A DNA stretch of 64,000 nt. It comes from Patiriisocius sp047730165. GTDB lineage: Bacteria; Bacteroidota; Bacteroidia; Flavobacteriales; Flavobacteriaceae. Location: assembly GCF_047730165.1 (NCBI RefSeq), contig NZ_CP159834.1, positions 682,001 to 746,000 of the forward strand, written 5' to 3'. Below are positions 8,619 to 17,071 of this stretch, piece after piece. Position 1 is the first letter of the stretch, and each line of letters begins with the position of its first letter. The notes under the pieces were generated by a model, which was not told the origin of the DNA, did not search any database, and was given only the letters and a program-made list of their open reading frames with translations. Both the position numbers and the translations under genes were made by a program.

Positions 8619-8885
8619 GTGCCAAATTATAGCCTCATGGAAAAACGCCCCAATAAACCTCCTGTTAACTTCTCCTCATTAATGTGTGCTCTCGGGCACG
8701 ATTACATGATAACAAACACGATTACTCCTTATATAAAGGAATATAAATGTTGTAATTGTGATCGGGAAATTACAAATGATATCGACGGGAAATTACAAAT
8801 TTTAACTGAACAATATAGACTAACTAACAAATGTTTAAACTCCTTCTTTAGAAGAAAATATAGACGTATAAAAATAACGGTATGA
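8619..8885 (+). CDS. Small Cys-containing hypothetical protein, paralogue of the next gene
   Basis: I do not recognise a named gene. The product is up to 88 aa (a start at 8637, MEKRPNK, is equally possible). It has a Cys-x3-Gly-His motif (CALGH), then IKEYKCCNCDRE with a Cys-x2-Cys pair, and ends in a basic tail. The layout Cys...GH...YKCxxC is what a small zinc-binding fold would show, and it loosely resembles short DUF1660-like proteins often found in phage genomes. It overlaps the next gene (ATGA), whose product has the same motif order, so the pair looks like a tandem duplication. Confidence 0.5.
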   Translation: MPNYSLMEKRPNKPPVNFSSLMCALGHDYMITNTITPYIKEYKCCNCDREITNDIDGKLQILTEQYRLTNKCLNSFFRRKYRRIKITV

Positions 8886-9079
8886 AAGAAATAATCTGTA
8901 TGATATTTGGTCATTCTCTGAATAAGTCAAGTGCACGGAATGCGCGTATTAAAGAATATAAATGCTCTTGCTGCCAGAAGTCATTTACTCAGGATGGCTA
9001 TGGCGAGATTGTAATCCTAGATTCTTTCTGGAAACAAAACAATGAAAACCTACGCGCTTCTTTTGGATATGCGTTTTAA
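8882..9079 (+). CDS. Small Cys-containing hypothetical protein, paralogue of the preceding gene
   Basis: This 65-aa product shares the plan of its upstream neighbour: CMIFGH near the N-terminus, then RIKEYKCSCCQKS, then DGYGEIVIL (the neighbour has DGKLQIL). The four Cys/His positions could bind one zinc ion. Its ATG overlaps the upstream TGA, indicating translational coupling. The stop lies 1 bp from the end of the convergent thiL gene. The function is unknown. Shared rare motifs in adjacent, overlapping frames make it likely that both are real genes. Confidence 0.5.
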   Translation: MKEIICMIFGHSLNKSSARNARIKEYKCSCCQKSFTQDGYGEIVILDSFWKQNNENLRASFGYAF

Positions 9080-9080
9080 C

Positions 9081-10136
9081 TTACTTCTCTTCATCCAATG
9101 CATTCCACCCTCTTGCAATAAGTTGTATTTTAGTATTTGCTCGAGTGATTAAATGAATTCCTTCACTCTCGTTTGTCATATGACCTATGATAGAAAAATG
9201 TGGATTCGCCTTTATCTTTATAAAATCTTCTTGTTTTACCGTAAATAAAAGCTCGTAATCTTCTCCACCGCTTAAAGCGATTGTAGTGCTATCCATATTA
9301 AATTCTTCACAGGTACTGATTACTTGTGGATCTAATGGGATTTTATCCTCATATAAATTACACCCTACTTTAGACTGCTTACATATATGTATAACTTCTG
9401 AAGAAAGCCCATCACTTATATCAATCATACTGGTAGGAAGCACCTCGATTTCTTTTAATAATAAAGTGATGTCTCTGCGAGCCTCTGGCTTTAATTGACG
9501 CTCTACTAAGTAGGTGTATTTTTCAAGATCTGGTTGCGAATTGGGATTCACTTTAAAAACTTGTTTTTCTCGCTCAAGTACTTGCAGTCCTAAATAGGCC
9601 GCGCCCAGATCTCCAGAAACTACAAGCAAATCTCCTTCTTTTGCTGTACTTCTTTTTGTTACCTTATCTTCATCAACAAGACCTATTGCAGTGATACTAA
9701 TAACCAAGCCAGAAGTAGAAGATGAAGTATCACCTCCTATCACATCTATTTTATACACCTCTGATGCAGCTTGAATTCCTGCATATAATTCCTCTAAAGC
9801 TTCTATTGGAAAACGGTTAGACACTGCAATACTTACTGTAATTTGAGTTGCCTCAGCATTCATGGCATACACATCGCTTAAATTTACCATCACCGCTTTG
9901 TAGCCTAAATGTTTTAAAGGCATATAACTCAGGTCAAAATGCACTCCTTCTATCAGCAAATCTGTAGTAACTACTACTTGTTTCTTAGCATCAAAATCAA
10001 GAACTGCTGCGTCATCGCCTATCCCAATTTTTGTCGATTTTCGTGTTATTTTAAAATGCTCTGTGAGATGGTCAATTAGTCCAAATTCTCCCAAGCTAGA
10101 TATAGAGGTGCGTGATTCGTCTTTGTTTTCAAACAT
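9081..10136 (-). CDS. thiL: Thiamine-monophosphate kinase
   Basis: ThiL phosphorylates thiamine monophosphate to the cofactor thiamine diphosphate. The chosen start gives 351 aa beginning MFENKDESRTSISSLGEFGLI, where the GEFGLI motif is the conserved N-terminus. The upstream in-frame Met would run into the promoter. Signature elements are visible: GIGDDAAVL, VMVNLSDVYAM, GGDTSSS, VSGDLGAAYLG, MIDISDGLSSE and ALSGGEDYELLF, as in the PurM/ThiL (AIRS kinase-like) superfamily. It is a single-gene unit. A TACTTTTG -7 element lies 16 bp upstream of the ATG. I see no TPP riboswitch upstream. Confidence 0.95.
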   Translation of the reverse strand: MFENKDESRTSISSLGEFGLIDHLTEHFKITRKSTKIGIGDDAAVLDFDAKKQVVVTTDLLIEGVHFDLSYMPLKHLGYKAVMVNLSDVYAMNAEATQITVSIAVSNRFPIEALEELYAGIQAASEVYKIDVIGGDTSSSTSGLVISITAIGLVDEDKVTKRSTAKEGDLLVVSGDLGAAYLGLQVLEREKQVFKVNPNSQPDLEKYTYLVERQLKPEARRDITLLLKEIEVLPTSMIDISDGLSSEVIHICKQSKVGCNLYEDKIPLDPQVISTCEEFNMDSTTIALSGGEDYELLFTVKQEDFIKIKANPHFSIIGHMTNESEGIHLITRANTKIQLIARGWNALDEEK

Positions 10137-10151
10137 GGTACTATTTTTGCG

Positions 10152-10159
10152 CAAAAGTA
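10152..10159 (-). promoter_or_regulatory. Bacteroidetes -7 element for thiL
   Basis: On the minus strand this reads TACTTTTG, an exact TAnnTTTG match located 15 bp before the thiL ATG. No clear -33 TTG at the ideal distance is visible. Confidence 0.4.
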
Positions 10160-10269
10160 AATGATTTAAGCGTTATAGTTTCTAGAGTGCTGATGTATTT
10201 TTCTTTTTGATTTTACCTTAAAAATTCGTTAAAACTTAATAAATACCAGACAAAAGGTAAGTTTAATCT

Positions 10270-10277
10270 TATATTTG
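10270..10277 (+). promoter_or_regulatory. Bacteroidetes -7 element for the MbnP/MbnH operon
   Basis: TATATTTG is an exact TAnnTTTG match 86 bp before the first gene of the four-gene operon. It leaves a 5' leader of about 80 nt. A good -33 TTG is not evident, so the promoter may need an activator or be weak. Confidence 0.4.
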
Positions 10278-10363
10278 TGGAGGGTATTTTATCACTTTTA
10301 TCTCATCATCTACTTATGTTAGCAATAAAAATATATATTATTGTCGCTCAATAAAAAACAACT

Positions 10364-11803
10364 ATGAAAATCAAACAATTACTTAAACAGAACATCGCTT
10401 TTGTTACTCTTGGATTGCTATCAATTCCTGCATTTGCCCAAACACCTTGTAACAATGGTATGGCTGGCCCTTATCCTTGTAATGGATATGATCTACAATC
10501 TGAGATCTCTTTGAATCAAATGAATGCAAGCGCTGGAAATGATTCTTGGGGTTGGACAGATCCACAAGATGGAAAAGAGTATGCACTTGTTGGTTTAAAT
10601 AATGGTACAGCTTTTATTGATATTTCAGACCCTATAAGTCCTGTGTATTTAGGAAAACTGCCTACTCATACTCAGAGTAGCACTTGGAGAGATATTAAAG
10701 TGTATGAAAATCACGCCTATATTGTAAGCGAAGCTAATGGACATGGAATGCAGGTTTTTGACCTTACTCGTTTGAGAGATGTTTCTAGCCCTCCACAAAC
10801 TTTTAATAACGATGCACACTATAGTGGCTTTGGAAGCGCTCACAACATTGCGATTAATGAAGACACGGGTTATGCATACGCAATAGGTACTTCTACTTTT
10901 AACGGAGGTGGTCACTATGTAGATATTAGTAACCCAACAAATCCTGTTGCGGCAGGCGGCTCTTCTTTAGGAGGATATAGTCATGACGCTCAAATAGTAA
11001 TTTATGATGGACCAGACAATGATTACAATGATGGAAATACAGAACTATTTATAGGAAGTAATGAGGACAGAGTAGTAATCATAGATGTTACCAACAAGAG
11101 CAACCCTGTAATGATTAAAGAAATCATGTATTCTAACGATGGTTATACGCACCAAGGTTGGTTGACAGAAGATCATAGATATTTTATTTTAGGAGACGAG
11201 ACAGATGAATTAGGTTCTGGTTTTAACACAAGAACTATTGTATTTGATTTACTTGATATTGACGCAACAACGCCACCAAGATTTGAATATTATGGTCCTA
11301 CAGGAGCAATTGATCACAATGCATACGTACGCGGAGATCGTTTATATTTAAGTAATTATAGAGCTGGAATCCGTGTTTTAGATATTTCAGATATCGCAAA
11401 TGGTAATTTTGTTGAAGAAGGATTTTTCGATTCATATCCTTCTAACGACGGAACTAATTTTGATGGTGCTTGGAGTTTATACCCATACTTTACAAGTGCT
11501 AACATTGTTATTAGTGATATTAACAGAGGTTTTCTTTTAGTTAAAGGACCAGAATTAGGAATAGAAGAAGAAATGGCAACAGCTTTTTCAGTCTCTCCTA
11601 ACCCAGCAACAACAAGCATCACTATTAAGTCTCAAGCAGACCCTATTACTTCAATAGAAATTTATAACGTCCTAGGACAACAGGTGGTAAACTTGGCTTT
11701 TGACTCTGGACTTACTAAAGACATAAACATCTCGCAACTTAATGCAGGGATGTACTTAGTAAAAGTGAATCAAAATACAGTATCGCGTTTGATTAAAATC
11801 TAA
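10364..11803 (+). CDS. Choice-of-anchor B family protein, T9SS-secreted
   Basis: This 479-aa secreted protein has a signal peptide (residues 1-25, ending AFAQ) and then the choice-of-anchor B domain, a propeller-like region with repeated FIDISDP/VFDLT/IIDVTNKSNPV motifs and conserved segments such as SSTWRDIKVY and GYTHQGWLT. A type A T9SS sorting domain follows at about 400-479 (SVSPNPATTSI, then NAGMYLVKV). The family's catalytic activity, if any, is unknown. It heads an operon with a lipoprotein (7-bp gap), an MbnP homologue and a di-heme peroxidase, which points to a cell-surface metal or redox context. Confidence 0.88.
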   Translation: MKIKQLLKQNIAFVTLGLLSIPAFAQTPCNNGMAGPYPCNGYDLQSEISLNQMNASAGNDSWGWTDPQDGKEYALVGLNNGTAFIDISDPISPVYLGKLPTHTQSSTWRDIKVYENHAYIVSEANGHGMQVFDLTRLRDVSSPPQTFNNDAHYSGFGSAHNIAINEDTGYAYAIGTSTFNGGGHYVDISNPTNPVAAGGSSLGGYSHDAQIVIYDGPDNDYNDGNTELFIGSNEDRVVIIDVTNKSNPVMIKEIMYSNDGYTHQGWLTEDHRYFILGDETDELGSGFNTRTIVFDLLDIDATTPPRFEYYGPTGAIDHNAYVRGDRLYLSNYRAGIRVLDISDIANGNFVEEGFFDSYPSNDGTNFDGAWSLYPYFTSANIVISDINRGFLLVKGPELGIEEEMATAFSVSPNPATTSITIKSQADPITSIEIYNVLGQQVVNLAFDSGLTKDINISQLNAGMYLVKVNQNTVSRLIKI

Positions 11804-11810
11804 CTCACAT

Positions 11811-13217
11811 ATGTACCTGAACAACATCGCAACATCAATTTTATTTTTATTTACTGTAGGTGTCTTCATTTCTTGTGGTGGTGATAATGATCCAGTAACG
11901 GATGATGACCAAGGCACGGTAGAAATGCCTTTTACAGGAGATATTGATTGGCTTTCTACCATAGGTGGATCTGGCGAAGATGAAGGTCACGACATCATTG
12001 CAACTCCAGATGGAGGATATCTTATTGTGGGCACCACAAACAGTACTGACGGGGCCATTTCAGACAAAACTACCACTGATAATGATATCTGGGTAATCAA
12101 AGCGGATAGCAATGGGTCACTTGTCTGGAGTAAAACGTATGGGAGCTCACAGAATGATAAAGGGTATGGTATTGTAGCCACAAACGACGGCAACTATGTA
12201 GTTAGTGGTTATGTATCATCAGGCGATGGTGATGTGAGTACATTTGAAGGTTTTCACGATTACTGGATATTTAAAATGTCTCCTACTGGTGACATTATCT
12301 GGGAAAAAAGCTTTGGGTTTTCAGGAAGCGATCAAGCAAAAGGTCTTATTGCCACAAATGATGGAGGCTATTTAGTCTCTGGTTTTTTTGATGTCACTGC
12401 AAGTGGAGGTCAGGGGAATGATGTGCAAAGTGGCGCAAATTCACAAGGTCAAAATGACACGCGCGCCTCTGGCAATAACCTACACGGCGTAGGTGATTAC
12501 TGGGCGATTAAACTTGACGCAGATGGTAATAAGGAATGGCGAAACTTTTTTGGAGGTACAAATGATGACCGAAGTTTTGACCTCGTTCAAACACCAGATA
12601 ACGGCTATATAATTGTAGGTGCATCAGAAAGCGCGGATTTTGACGTGATCGATAATCACGGTGGTCACGACTTCTGGATTGTAAAAGTAAATGCTGCAGG
12701 AGAAAAAATATGGACGCAGTCATTTGGTGGAGAAGAAATTGACAATGGTTACGCACTTACTGAAACACTTGATGGAAATTACCTTTTTGTAGGAGATACT
12801 CGAAGTACAGATGGCGATATTACAAACCCATTAGGCAATGCAGATAGTTGGGCGGTAAAATTTAGTCCAACTGGAAGTTTAATCTGGCAAAAAACAAATG
12901 GAGGTTCTTTGTTTGAATCTGCGCGTGGTGTTACTAACATGAATAATGGTACCTATCTAGTTACCGGATCTTCAAGAAGTATAGATGGTGACATCACCAT
13001 TAATAATGGCCTGAATGACGCTTGGGTATATCTCTTAGATGAAACCGGTGCGATCCTTTTTGAAAAAACAGTGGGAGGTTCTGGACTTGACTTTGGGATT
13101 TCTGCAGTAAAATCTTTAGACAATGCTATTGTTATGGCAGGAAACACGGAAAGCAATGATGGAGACATCACTTCAAATAATGGTATTAAAGACCTATTAT
13201 TAGTTAAAATCAAATAA
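11811..13217 (+). CDS. Surface lipoprotein with seven propeller-type repeats
   Basis: No named family is recognised with certainty. The N-terminus has a lipobox ending FISC, and the mature protein starts CGGDND followed by acidic residues, as in flavobacterial surface-exported lipoproteins. The rest is seven repeats of about 55-65 aa. Each begins with an aromatic-rich W/F..GG motif (for example WSKTYGSSQNDKGYG), then T.DGGYL.VG.T.S.DGD and DxWxxKxxxxG. Seven such units suggest a seven-bladed beta-propeller. A Gly/Asn/Gln-rich insertion sits in the third repeat. The 7-bp gaps to both neighbours place it firmly in the operon. It is probably a scaffold or binding protein. Confidence 0.75.
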   Translation: MYLNNIATSILFLFTVGVFISCGGDNDPVTDDDQGTVEMPFTGDIDWLSTIGGSGEDEGHDIIATPDGGYLIVGTTNSTDGAISDKTTTDNDIWVIKADSNGSLVWSKTYGSSQNDKGYGIVATNDGNYVVSGYVSSGDGDVSTFEGFHDYWIFKMSPTGDIIWEKSFGFSGSDQAKGLIATNDGGYLVSGFFDVTASGGQGNDVQSGANSQGQNDTRASGNNLHGVGDYWAIKLDADGNKEWRNFFGGTNDDRSFDLVQTPDNGYIIVGASESADFDVIDNHGGHDFWIVKVNAAGEKIWTQSFGGEEIDNGYALTETLDGNYLFVGDTRSTDGDITNPLGNADSWAVKFSPTGSLIWQKTNGGSLFESARGVTNMNNGTYLVTGSSRSIDGDITINNGLNDAWVYLLDETGAILFEKTVGGSGLDFGISAVKSLDNAIVMAGNTESNDGDITSNNGIKDLLLVKIK

Positions 13218-13223
13218 ATTATC

Positions 13224-14000
13224 ATGAAAAAAATTGCCCTTTTATTATCACTTGCTTTTGTAGCTTGTGGTACAGACGATGACACGACTACGCCTTTAGC
13301 AAAAAGTGATGTTGCTATTAATTTTACACAAAGTTTTGATGGAGACATAATCACCATAAATGAGTTTAGTAATCTGGTGTATGTAAATGAAAATGAAGAC
13401 CTATTAAGCGTGTCTCGATTAAGATATCTAATGACTGATATCGTACTAACAGATGCAGACGGTATAGAAACCGTAATCGCAGATTATAAACTCGTAGATG
13501 TGGGAGAGAGTACTGGAGCTACAATAGCATCTCCAACAAGCTTTGCTCAAGGAGACTATACACTTTCTATGCGTTTTGGTTTTAGTGACACAGACAATAC
13601 AACAGCAGCCTATCCAGATCTCAATGTTGTAGATTGGGGTGTTCCTGCTCCATTAGGAGGTGGTTACCATTACATGCAAATGGAAGGGATGTACATTAAC
13701 GATGCAGATGAAAACACCAACTATCAGTATCACGCCATAAGAGCCGCACAAAATCCTGGTGATAATCCAACTCTTACAGACACATCTATCGCTATAGAGT
13801 TAGGCACGATAACTATTGAAGGTATTGACACGATTATTGAAGTTGATATGAATATTGCTGAGTGGTACAAGAATCCTAATCAATGGAATCTAAATGAGCT
13901 TTACACGATGTTAATGCCTAACTATGATGCTCAGATAATGATGAACCAGAATGGTCAAAATGTTTTTAGCCTAGGGTCAATAATTTACGCACAAGAATAA
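13224..14000 (+). CDS. MbnP-like copper-binding-family lipoprotein
   Basis: This 258-aa protein has a lipobox (FVAC) and an acidic CGTDDD mature start. It matches the MbnP family pattern: an N-terminal beta strand with INFTQSFDG, the SRLRYLMTDIVL core, a G-DYTLSMRFG strand, and a Trp (W138) ahead of GGGYHYMQMEG (His149). Known MbnP proteins bind copper and carry a Trp oxidised to kynurenine by the partner di-heme enzyme MbnH. W138 is the natural candidate here by position. The TAATG overlap with the MbnH-like gene implies translational coupling. The assignment rests on motif pattern and on the partner gene. Confidence 0.8.
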   Translation: MKKIALLLSLAFVACGTDDDTTTPLAKSDVAINFTQSFDGDIITINEFSNLVYVNENEDLLSVSRLRYLMTDIVLTDADGIETVIADYKLVDVGESTGATIASPTSFAQGDYTLSMRFGFSDTDNTTAAYPDLNVVDWGVPAPLGGGYHYMQMEGMYINDADENTNYQYHAIRAAQNPGDNPTLTDTSIAIELGTITIEGIDTIIEVDMNIAEWYKNPNQWNLNELYTMLMPNYDAQIMMNQNGQNVFSLGSIIYAQE

Positions 14001-15076
14001 TGAAAAGATATATCCTACTGTACGTTACTATGTCTTTGCTCGCGTCTTGCGGGAGAGACAATGATGATACAGCAGGATACGTTGCTATCCCTGCTGAAAT
14101 AGCAACACCTTTATTATTTCAGCAATTAATACCTGAGGCAGTGATGCCAGAAGACAACCGGCTCACTGAAGAAGGGATTGCCTTAGGAAAGCGATTATTT
14201 TACGACAACAGATTATCACTAGACAACAGCATTTCTTGCGCCAGTTGCCATAAACCACCAGAAGGGTTTTCTGATAGTCGGGCTTTGAGTATAGGCGTAG
14301 CCGGAACTCCGGGCACTAGAAATTCTATGCCCTTAGTAAATCTTGCATTTAATTTCAGCGGAAATTTTAACTGGGATGGAAGCGCAGCTACCCTTGAAGA
14401 ACAGATAGAAGGCCCTATTACGAGCCCCATTGAAATGCATAACAATTGGCCAGATTTAACAGCAACTCTAGGAGCAGATACCAGTTATCTGCTTCAGTTT
14501 GAGCAAGCCTTTAACGTCACAACCATCACAAAAGCCGAAGTTACAAAAGCACTCGCACAATTTGTGCGCACCATGGTTTCTGGCAATTCTAAGTTTGACA
14601 AATACCTGCTTGGAGAAGTTACCCTTTCCCAACAAGAACAGAACGGCCTTGATGTTTTTCTAGACGAAACTAGAGGGGATTGTTTTCATTGCCACGGGAG
14701 TCCTACAAATCCACTGTGGACAGATAATGCTTTTCACAATAATGGCTTAGACACCTCTTTTGAAGATAGAGGTCGAGGTGCATTTACAGGAGACCCTAAT
14801 CAGTTTGGACAATTTAGGTCCCCGAGTCTTCGTAATTTAGCCTACACAGCACCATATATGCATGACGGGCGATTTGCTACCCTAGAAGAAGTTGTGAATC
14901 ATTATAGTGAAGGTCTTGTGTTTTCAGACACAATTGACCCTTTAATGAAGGCCGTAGGAGAAGGCGGGGTGCAATTATCTGAAGAAGACAAAGTAGACTT
15001 GGTAGCCTTTTTACGTTCGCTCTCAGACCCTTCTTTCATCAATAACCCTTACTACCTTCCCACAAACACTCCGTAA
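14000..15076 (+). CDS. Di-heme cytochrome c peroxidase family lipoprotein (MbnH-like)
   Basis: This 358-aa protein has a lipobox (LASC) followed by CGRDNDD. It contains two c-type heme motifs, CASCH (Cys80-His84) and CFHCH (Cys228-His232), plus the family segments LGKRLFYDNRLS, RNSMPLVN, RSPSLRNLAYTAPYMHDGRF and VDLVAFLRSL. This is the bacterial CCP/MauG superfamily. Members paired with MbnP (MbnH) oxidise a Trp on the partner rather than simply detoxifying peroxide. The start overlaps the mbnP-like stop by one base. The acidic residues after the lipidated Cys suggest outer-membrane surface exposure. It is the last gene of the operon. Confidence 0.88.
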   Translation: MKRYILLYVTMSLLASCGRDNDDTAGYVAIPAEIATPLLFQQLIPEAVMPEDNRLTEEGIALGKRLFYDNRLSLDNSISCASCHKPPEGFSDSRALSIGVAGTPGTRNSMPLVNLAFNFSGNFNWDGSAATLEEQIEGPITSPIEMHNNWPDLTATLGADTSYLLQFEQAFNVTTITKAEVTKALAQFVRTMVSGNSKFDKYLLGEVTLSQQEQNGLDVFLDETRGDCFHCHGSPTNPLWTDNAFHNNGLDTSFEDRGRGAFTGDPNQFGQFRSPSLRNLAYTAPYMHDGRFATLEEVVNHYSEGLVFSDTIDPLMKAVGEGGVQLSEEDKVDLVAFLRSLSDPSFINNPYYLPTNTP

Positions 15077-15150
15077 GTATTTCTTCTAAAATACGACTAC
15101 AAGAAAGTAAGGTAGTCGCCATAGTTTTCTACTATAACTACATATTATTT

Positions 15151-15160
15151 AAGTATACTT
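15151..15160. promoter_or_regulatory. Perfect 10-bp palindrome upstream of the suf promoter (possible operator)
   Basis: AAGTATACTT is a perfect palindrome 28 bp upstream of the sufA -7 element. It lies between the stop of the di-heme peroxidase gene and sufA. Its position suits a dimeric regulator, but no binding protein can be named from sequence. Confidence 0.3.
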
Positions 15161-15187
15161 GAGTATGGTAAGGTTGCTTATTTACCG

Positions 15188-15195
15188 TACATTTG
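15188..15195 (+). promoter_or_regulatory. Bacteroidetes -7 element for the suf operon
   Basis: TACATTTG is an exact TAnnTTTG match 29 bp before the sufA ATG. An upstream TTG (in ACTTGAG) lies about 26 bp away, a little farther than the usual 19-21. A small inverted repeat, TTAGA-N5-TCTAA, sits between it and the ATG. Confidence 0.5.
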
Positions 15196-15224
15196 CATCC
15201 TAATTTAGAATTAATCTAATTTAT

Positions 15225-15554
15225 ATGATCACAGTTAGCGAAGGAGCAAAAACAAAGATATCACAGCTTATGACTGAGGAGGGATTTAGTCCTACTCAAG
15301 ATTATGTGCGTGTGGGTGTAAAGAGCGGCGGTTGTTCTGGTTTATCATACGATTTAAAATTTGATAATGTGATGGGCGATGACGACAAGCTTTTTGAAGA
15401 AAATAACGTAAAGATTGCCGTTGACAAAAAAAGCTTTTTATACCTAATAGGCACTACGCTAGAATTTAGCGGTGGCTTAAACGGAAAAGGCTTCGTCTTT
15501 AACAACCCAAATGCAAATAGAACTTGTGGTTGCGGAGAATCATTTTCACTCTAG
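15225..15554 (+). CDS. sufA: Iron-sulfur cluster assembly A-type carrier (SufA/IscA/HesB family)
   Basis: This is a 109-aa A-type Fe-S carrier. The three conserved cysteines are present as GGCSGLSYDL (first Cys) and the C-terminal CGCGESF pair. These bind and hand over Fe-S clusters assembled on the SufBCD scaffold. It is the first gene of the suf operon, 40 bp before sufB and downstream of a recognisable -7 element. SufA is favoured over ErpA or IscA because of the operon; the sequence alone does not separate them. Confidence 0.92.
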   Translation: MITVSEGAKTKISQLMTEEGFSPTQDYVRVGVKSGGCSGLSYDLKFDNVMGDDDKLFEENNVKIAVDKKSFLYLIGTTLEFSGGLNGKGFVFNNPNANRTCGCGESFSL

Positions 15555-15594
15555 CGACAATTTCCATTAATTTAAGACAGAATTCATTCTTGAT

Positions 15595-17043
15595 ATGAGT
15601 AAATATACCGAAGACGATTTAAAAAAAGAATTAGAGACCAAAGAATACGAATATGGTTTCTACACAGATATTGAATCTGAGACATTTCCTATTGGACTAA
15701 GTGAAGACATTGTGCGCGCTATTTCTAAAAAGAAGGAAGAGCCACAATGGATGACAGACTGGCGACTAGAAAGCTATAGATACTGGTTACAAATGGAAGA
15801 ACCAGAGTGGGCAAACGTGCATTATGAAAAGCCAGATTTTCAAGCTATCTCATATTACTCTGCGCCCAATGGTAAACCTAAATACGATAGTATAGACGAT
15901 GTAGATCCAGAATTGCTGGAAACATTTGCTAAGCTTGGTATTTCTTTAGATGAGCAGAAAAAGCTTGCAGGTGTAGCAATGGACGTTGTGATAGATTCTG
16001 TTTCTGTAGCCACTACTTTTAAAAGCACATTAGCCAAGAAAGGAATCATTTTTTGTAGTATTTCCGAAGCTATTAGAGAGCATCCAGAATTAGTAAGAAA
16101 ATATATAGGGTCTGTTGTACCACAACGTGATAACTTTTATGCAGCACTTAATAGTGCCGTGTTTAGTGATGGATCGTTCTGTTATATACCAAAAGGAGTA
16201 CGATGCCCGATGGAGCTTTCTACATACTTTAGAATAAATCAAGCCAATACAGGTCAGTTTGAAAGAACCCTTGTGATTGCAGATGAAGGTAGTTACGTAA
16301 GTTACTTAGAAGGTTGTACAGCGCCTAGCCGTGATGAAAATCAATTACATGCAGCGGTTGTAGAGCTAGTCGCAATGGATGATGCAGAGATAAAATATAG
16401 TACCGTACAAAACTGGTTTCCTGGGAATAAAGAAGGAAAAGGTGGTGTTTTTAACTTTGTGACTAAAAGAGGGATCTGTGAGAAAAACGCAAAAATATCT
16501 TGGACACAAGTAGAAACTGGAAGTGCCGTAACCTGGAAATATCCTAGTTGTATTCTAAAAGGTGATAACTCTATTGGTGAGTTTTACTCGATAGCGGTAA
16601 CAAACAACTATCAGCAAGCAGATACTGGAACTAAGATGATTCACATAGGGAAGAATACCCGTAGTACCATTATCTCTAAAGGAATTTCAGCTGGTAAATC
16701 TCAAAACAGTTATAGAGGATTAGTTAAAATAAATAGAAGTGCAGATAATGCGCGTAATTTCTCTCAATGCGATTCTCTTCTTATGGGAAACGCTTGTGGA
16801 GCGCATACCTTCCCATATATTGAAGCTAATAATAAAACAGCTCAAGTAGAGCACGAGGCAACTACGAGTAAGATAGGGGAAGACCAGATATTCTATTGTA
16901 ATCAACGTGGTATTGAGACAGAAAAAGCCATCGCACTTATTGTAAATGGTTTTAGTAAAGAAGTATTGAACAAACTCCCAATGGAATTTGCTGTAGAGGC
17001 TCAAAAGCTTCTAGAGATAAGTCTAGAAGGATCTGTAGGATAA
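15595..17043 (+). CDS. sufB: Fe-S cluster scaffold protein SufB
   Basis: SufB is the core of the SufBC2D scaffold on which Fe-S clusters are built from SufSE sulfur. At 482 aa it has the usual length. The long C-terminal beta-helix is evident, with family motifs GVRCPMELSTYFRIN, LEGCTAPSRDENQLHAAVVEL, NWFPGNKEGKGG, SWTQVETGSAVTWKYPS and MGNACGAHTFPYIEA. Conserved Cys residues are retained. It follows sufA and is followed 28 bp later by a lipoprotein gene that interrupts the usual sufB-sufC adjacency. Confidence 0.98.
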   Translation: MSKYTEDDLKKELETKEYEYGFYTDIESETFPIGLSEDIVRAISKKKEEPQWMTDWRLESYRYWLQMEEPEWANVHYEKPDFQAISYYSAPNGKPKYDSIDDVDPELLETFAKLGISLDEQKKLAGVAMDVVIDSVSVATTFKSTLAKKGIIFCSISEAIREHPELVRKYIGSVVPQRDNFYAALNSAVFSDGSFCYIPKGVRCPMELSTYFRINQANTGQFERTLVIADEGSYVSYLEGCTAPSRDENQLHAAVVELVAMDDAEIKYSTVQNWFPGNKEGKGGVFNFVTKRGICEKNAKISWTQVETGSAVTWKYPSCILKGDNSIGEFYSIAVTNNYQQADTGTKMIHIGKNTRSTIISKGISAGKSQNSYRGLVKINRSADNARNFSQCDSLLMGNACGAHTFPYIEANNKTAQVEHEATTSKIGEDQIFYCNQRGIETEKAIALIVNGFSKEVLNKLPMEFAVEAQKLLEISLEGSVG

Positions 17044-17071
17044 TAAACTAACCCTAATCACACGTACAGAA

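Noticed and set aside
8882..9079. Treating the pair 8619-9079 as a single gene with a frameshift
   Set aside because: Both frames have complete start and stop signals and the same motif plan, so tandem paralogues explain the region better than one split gene.
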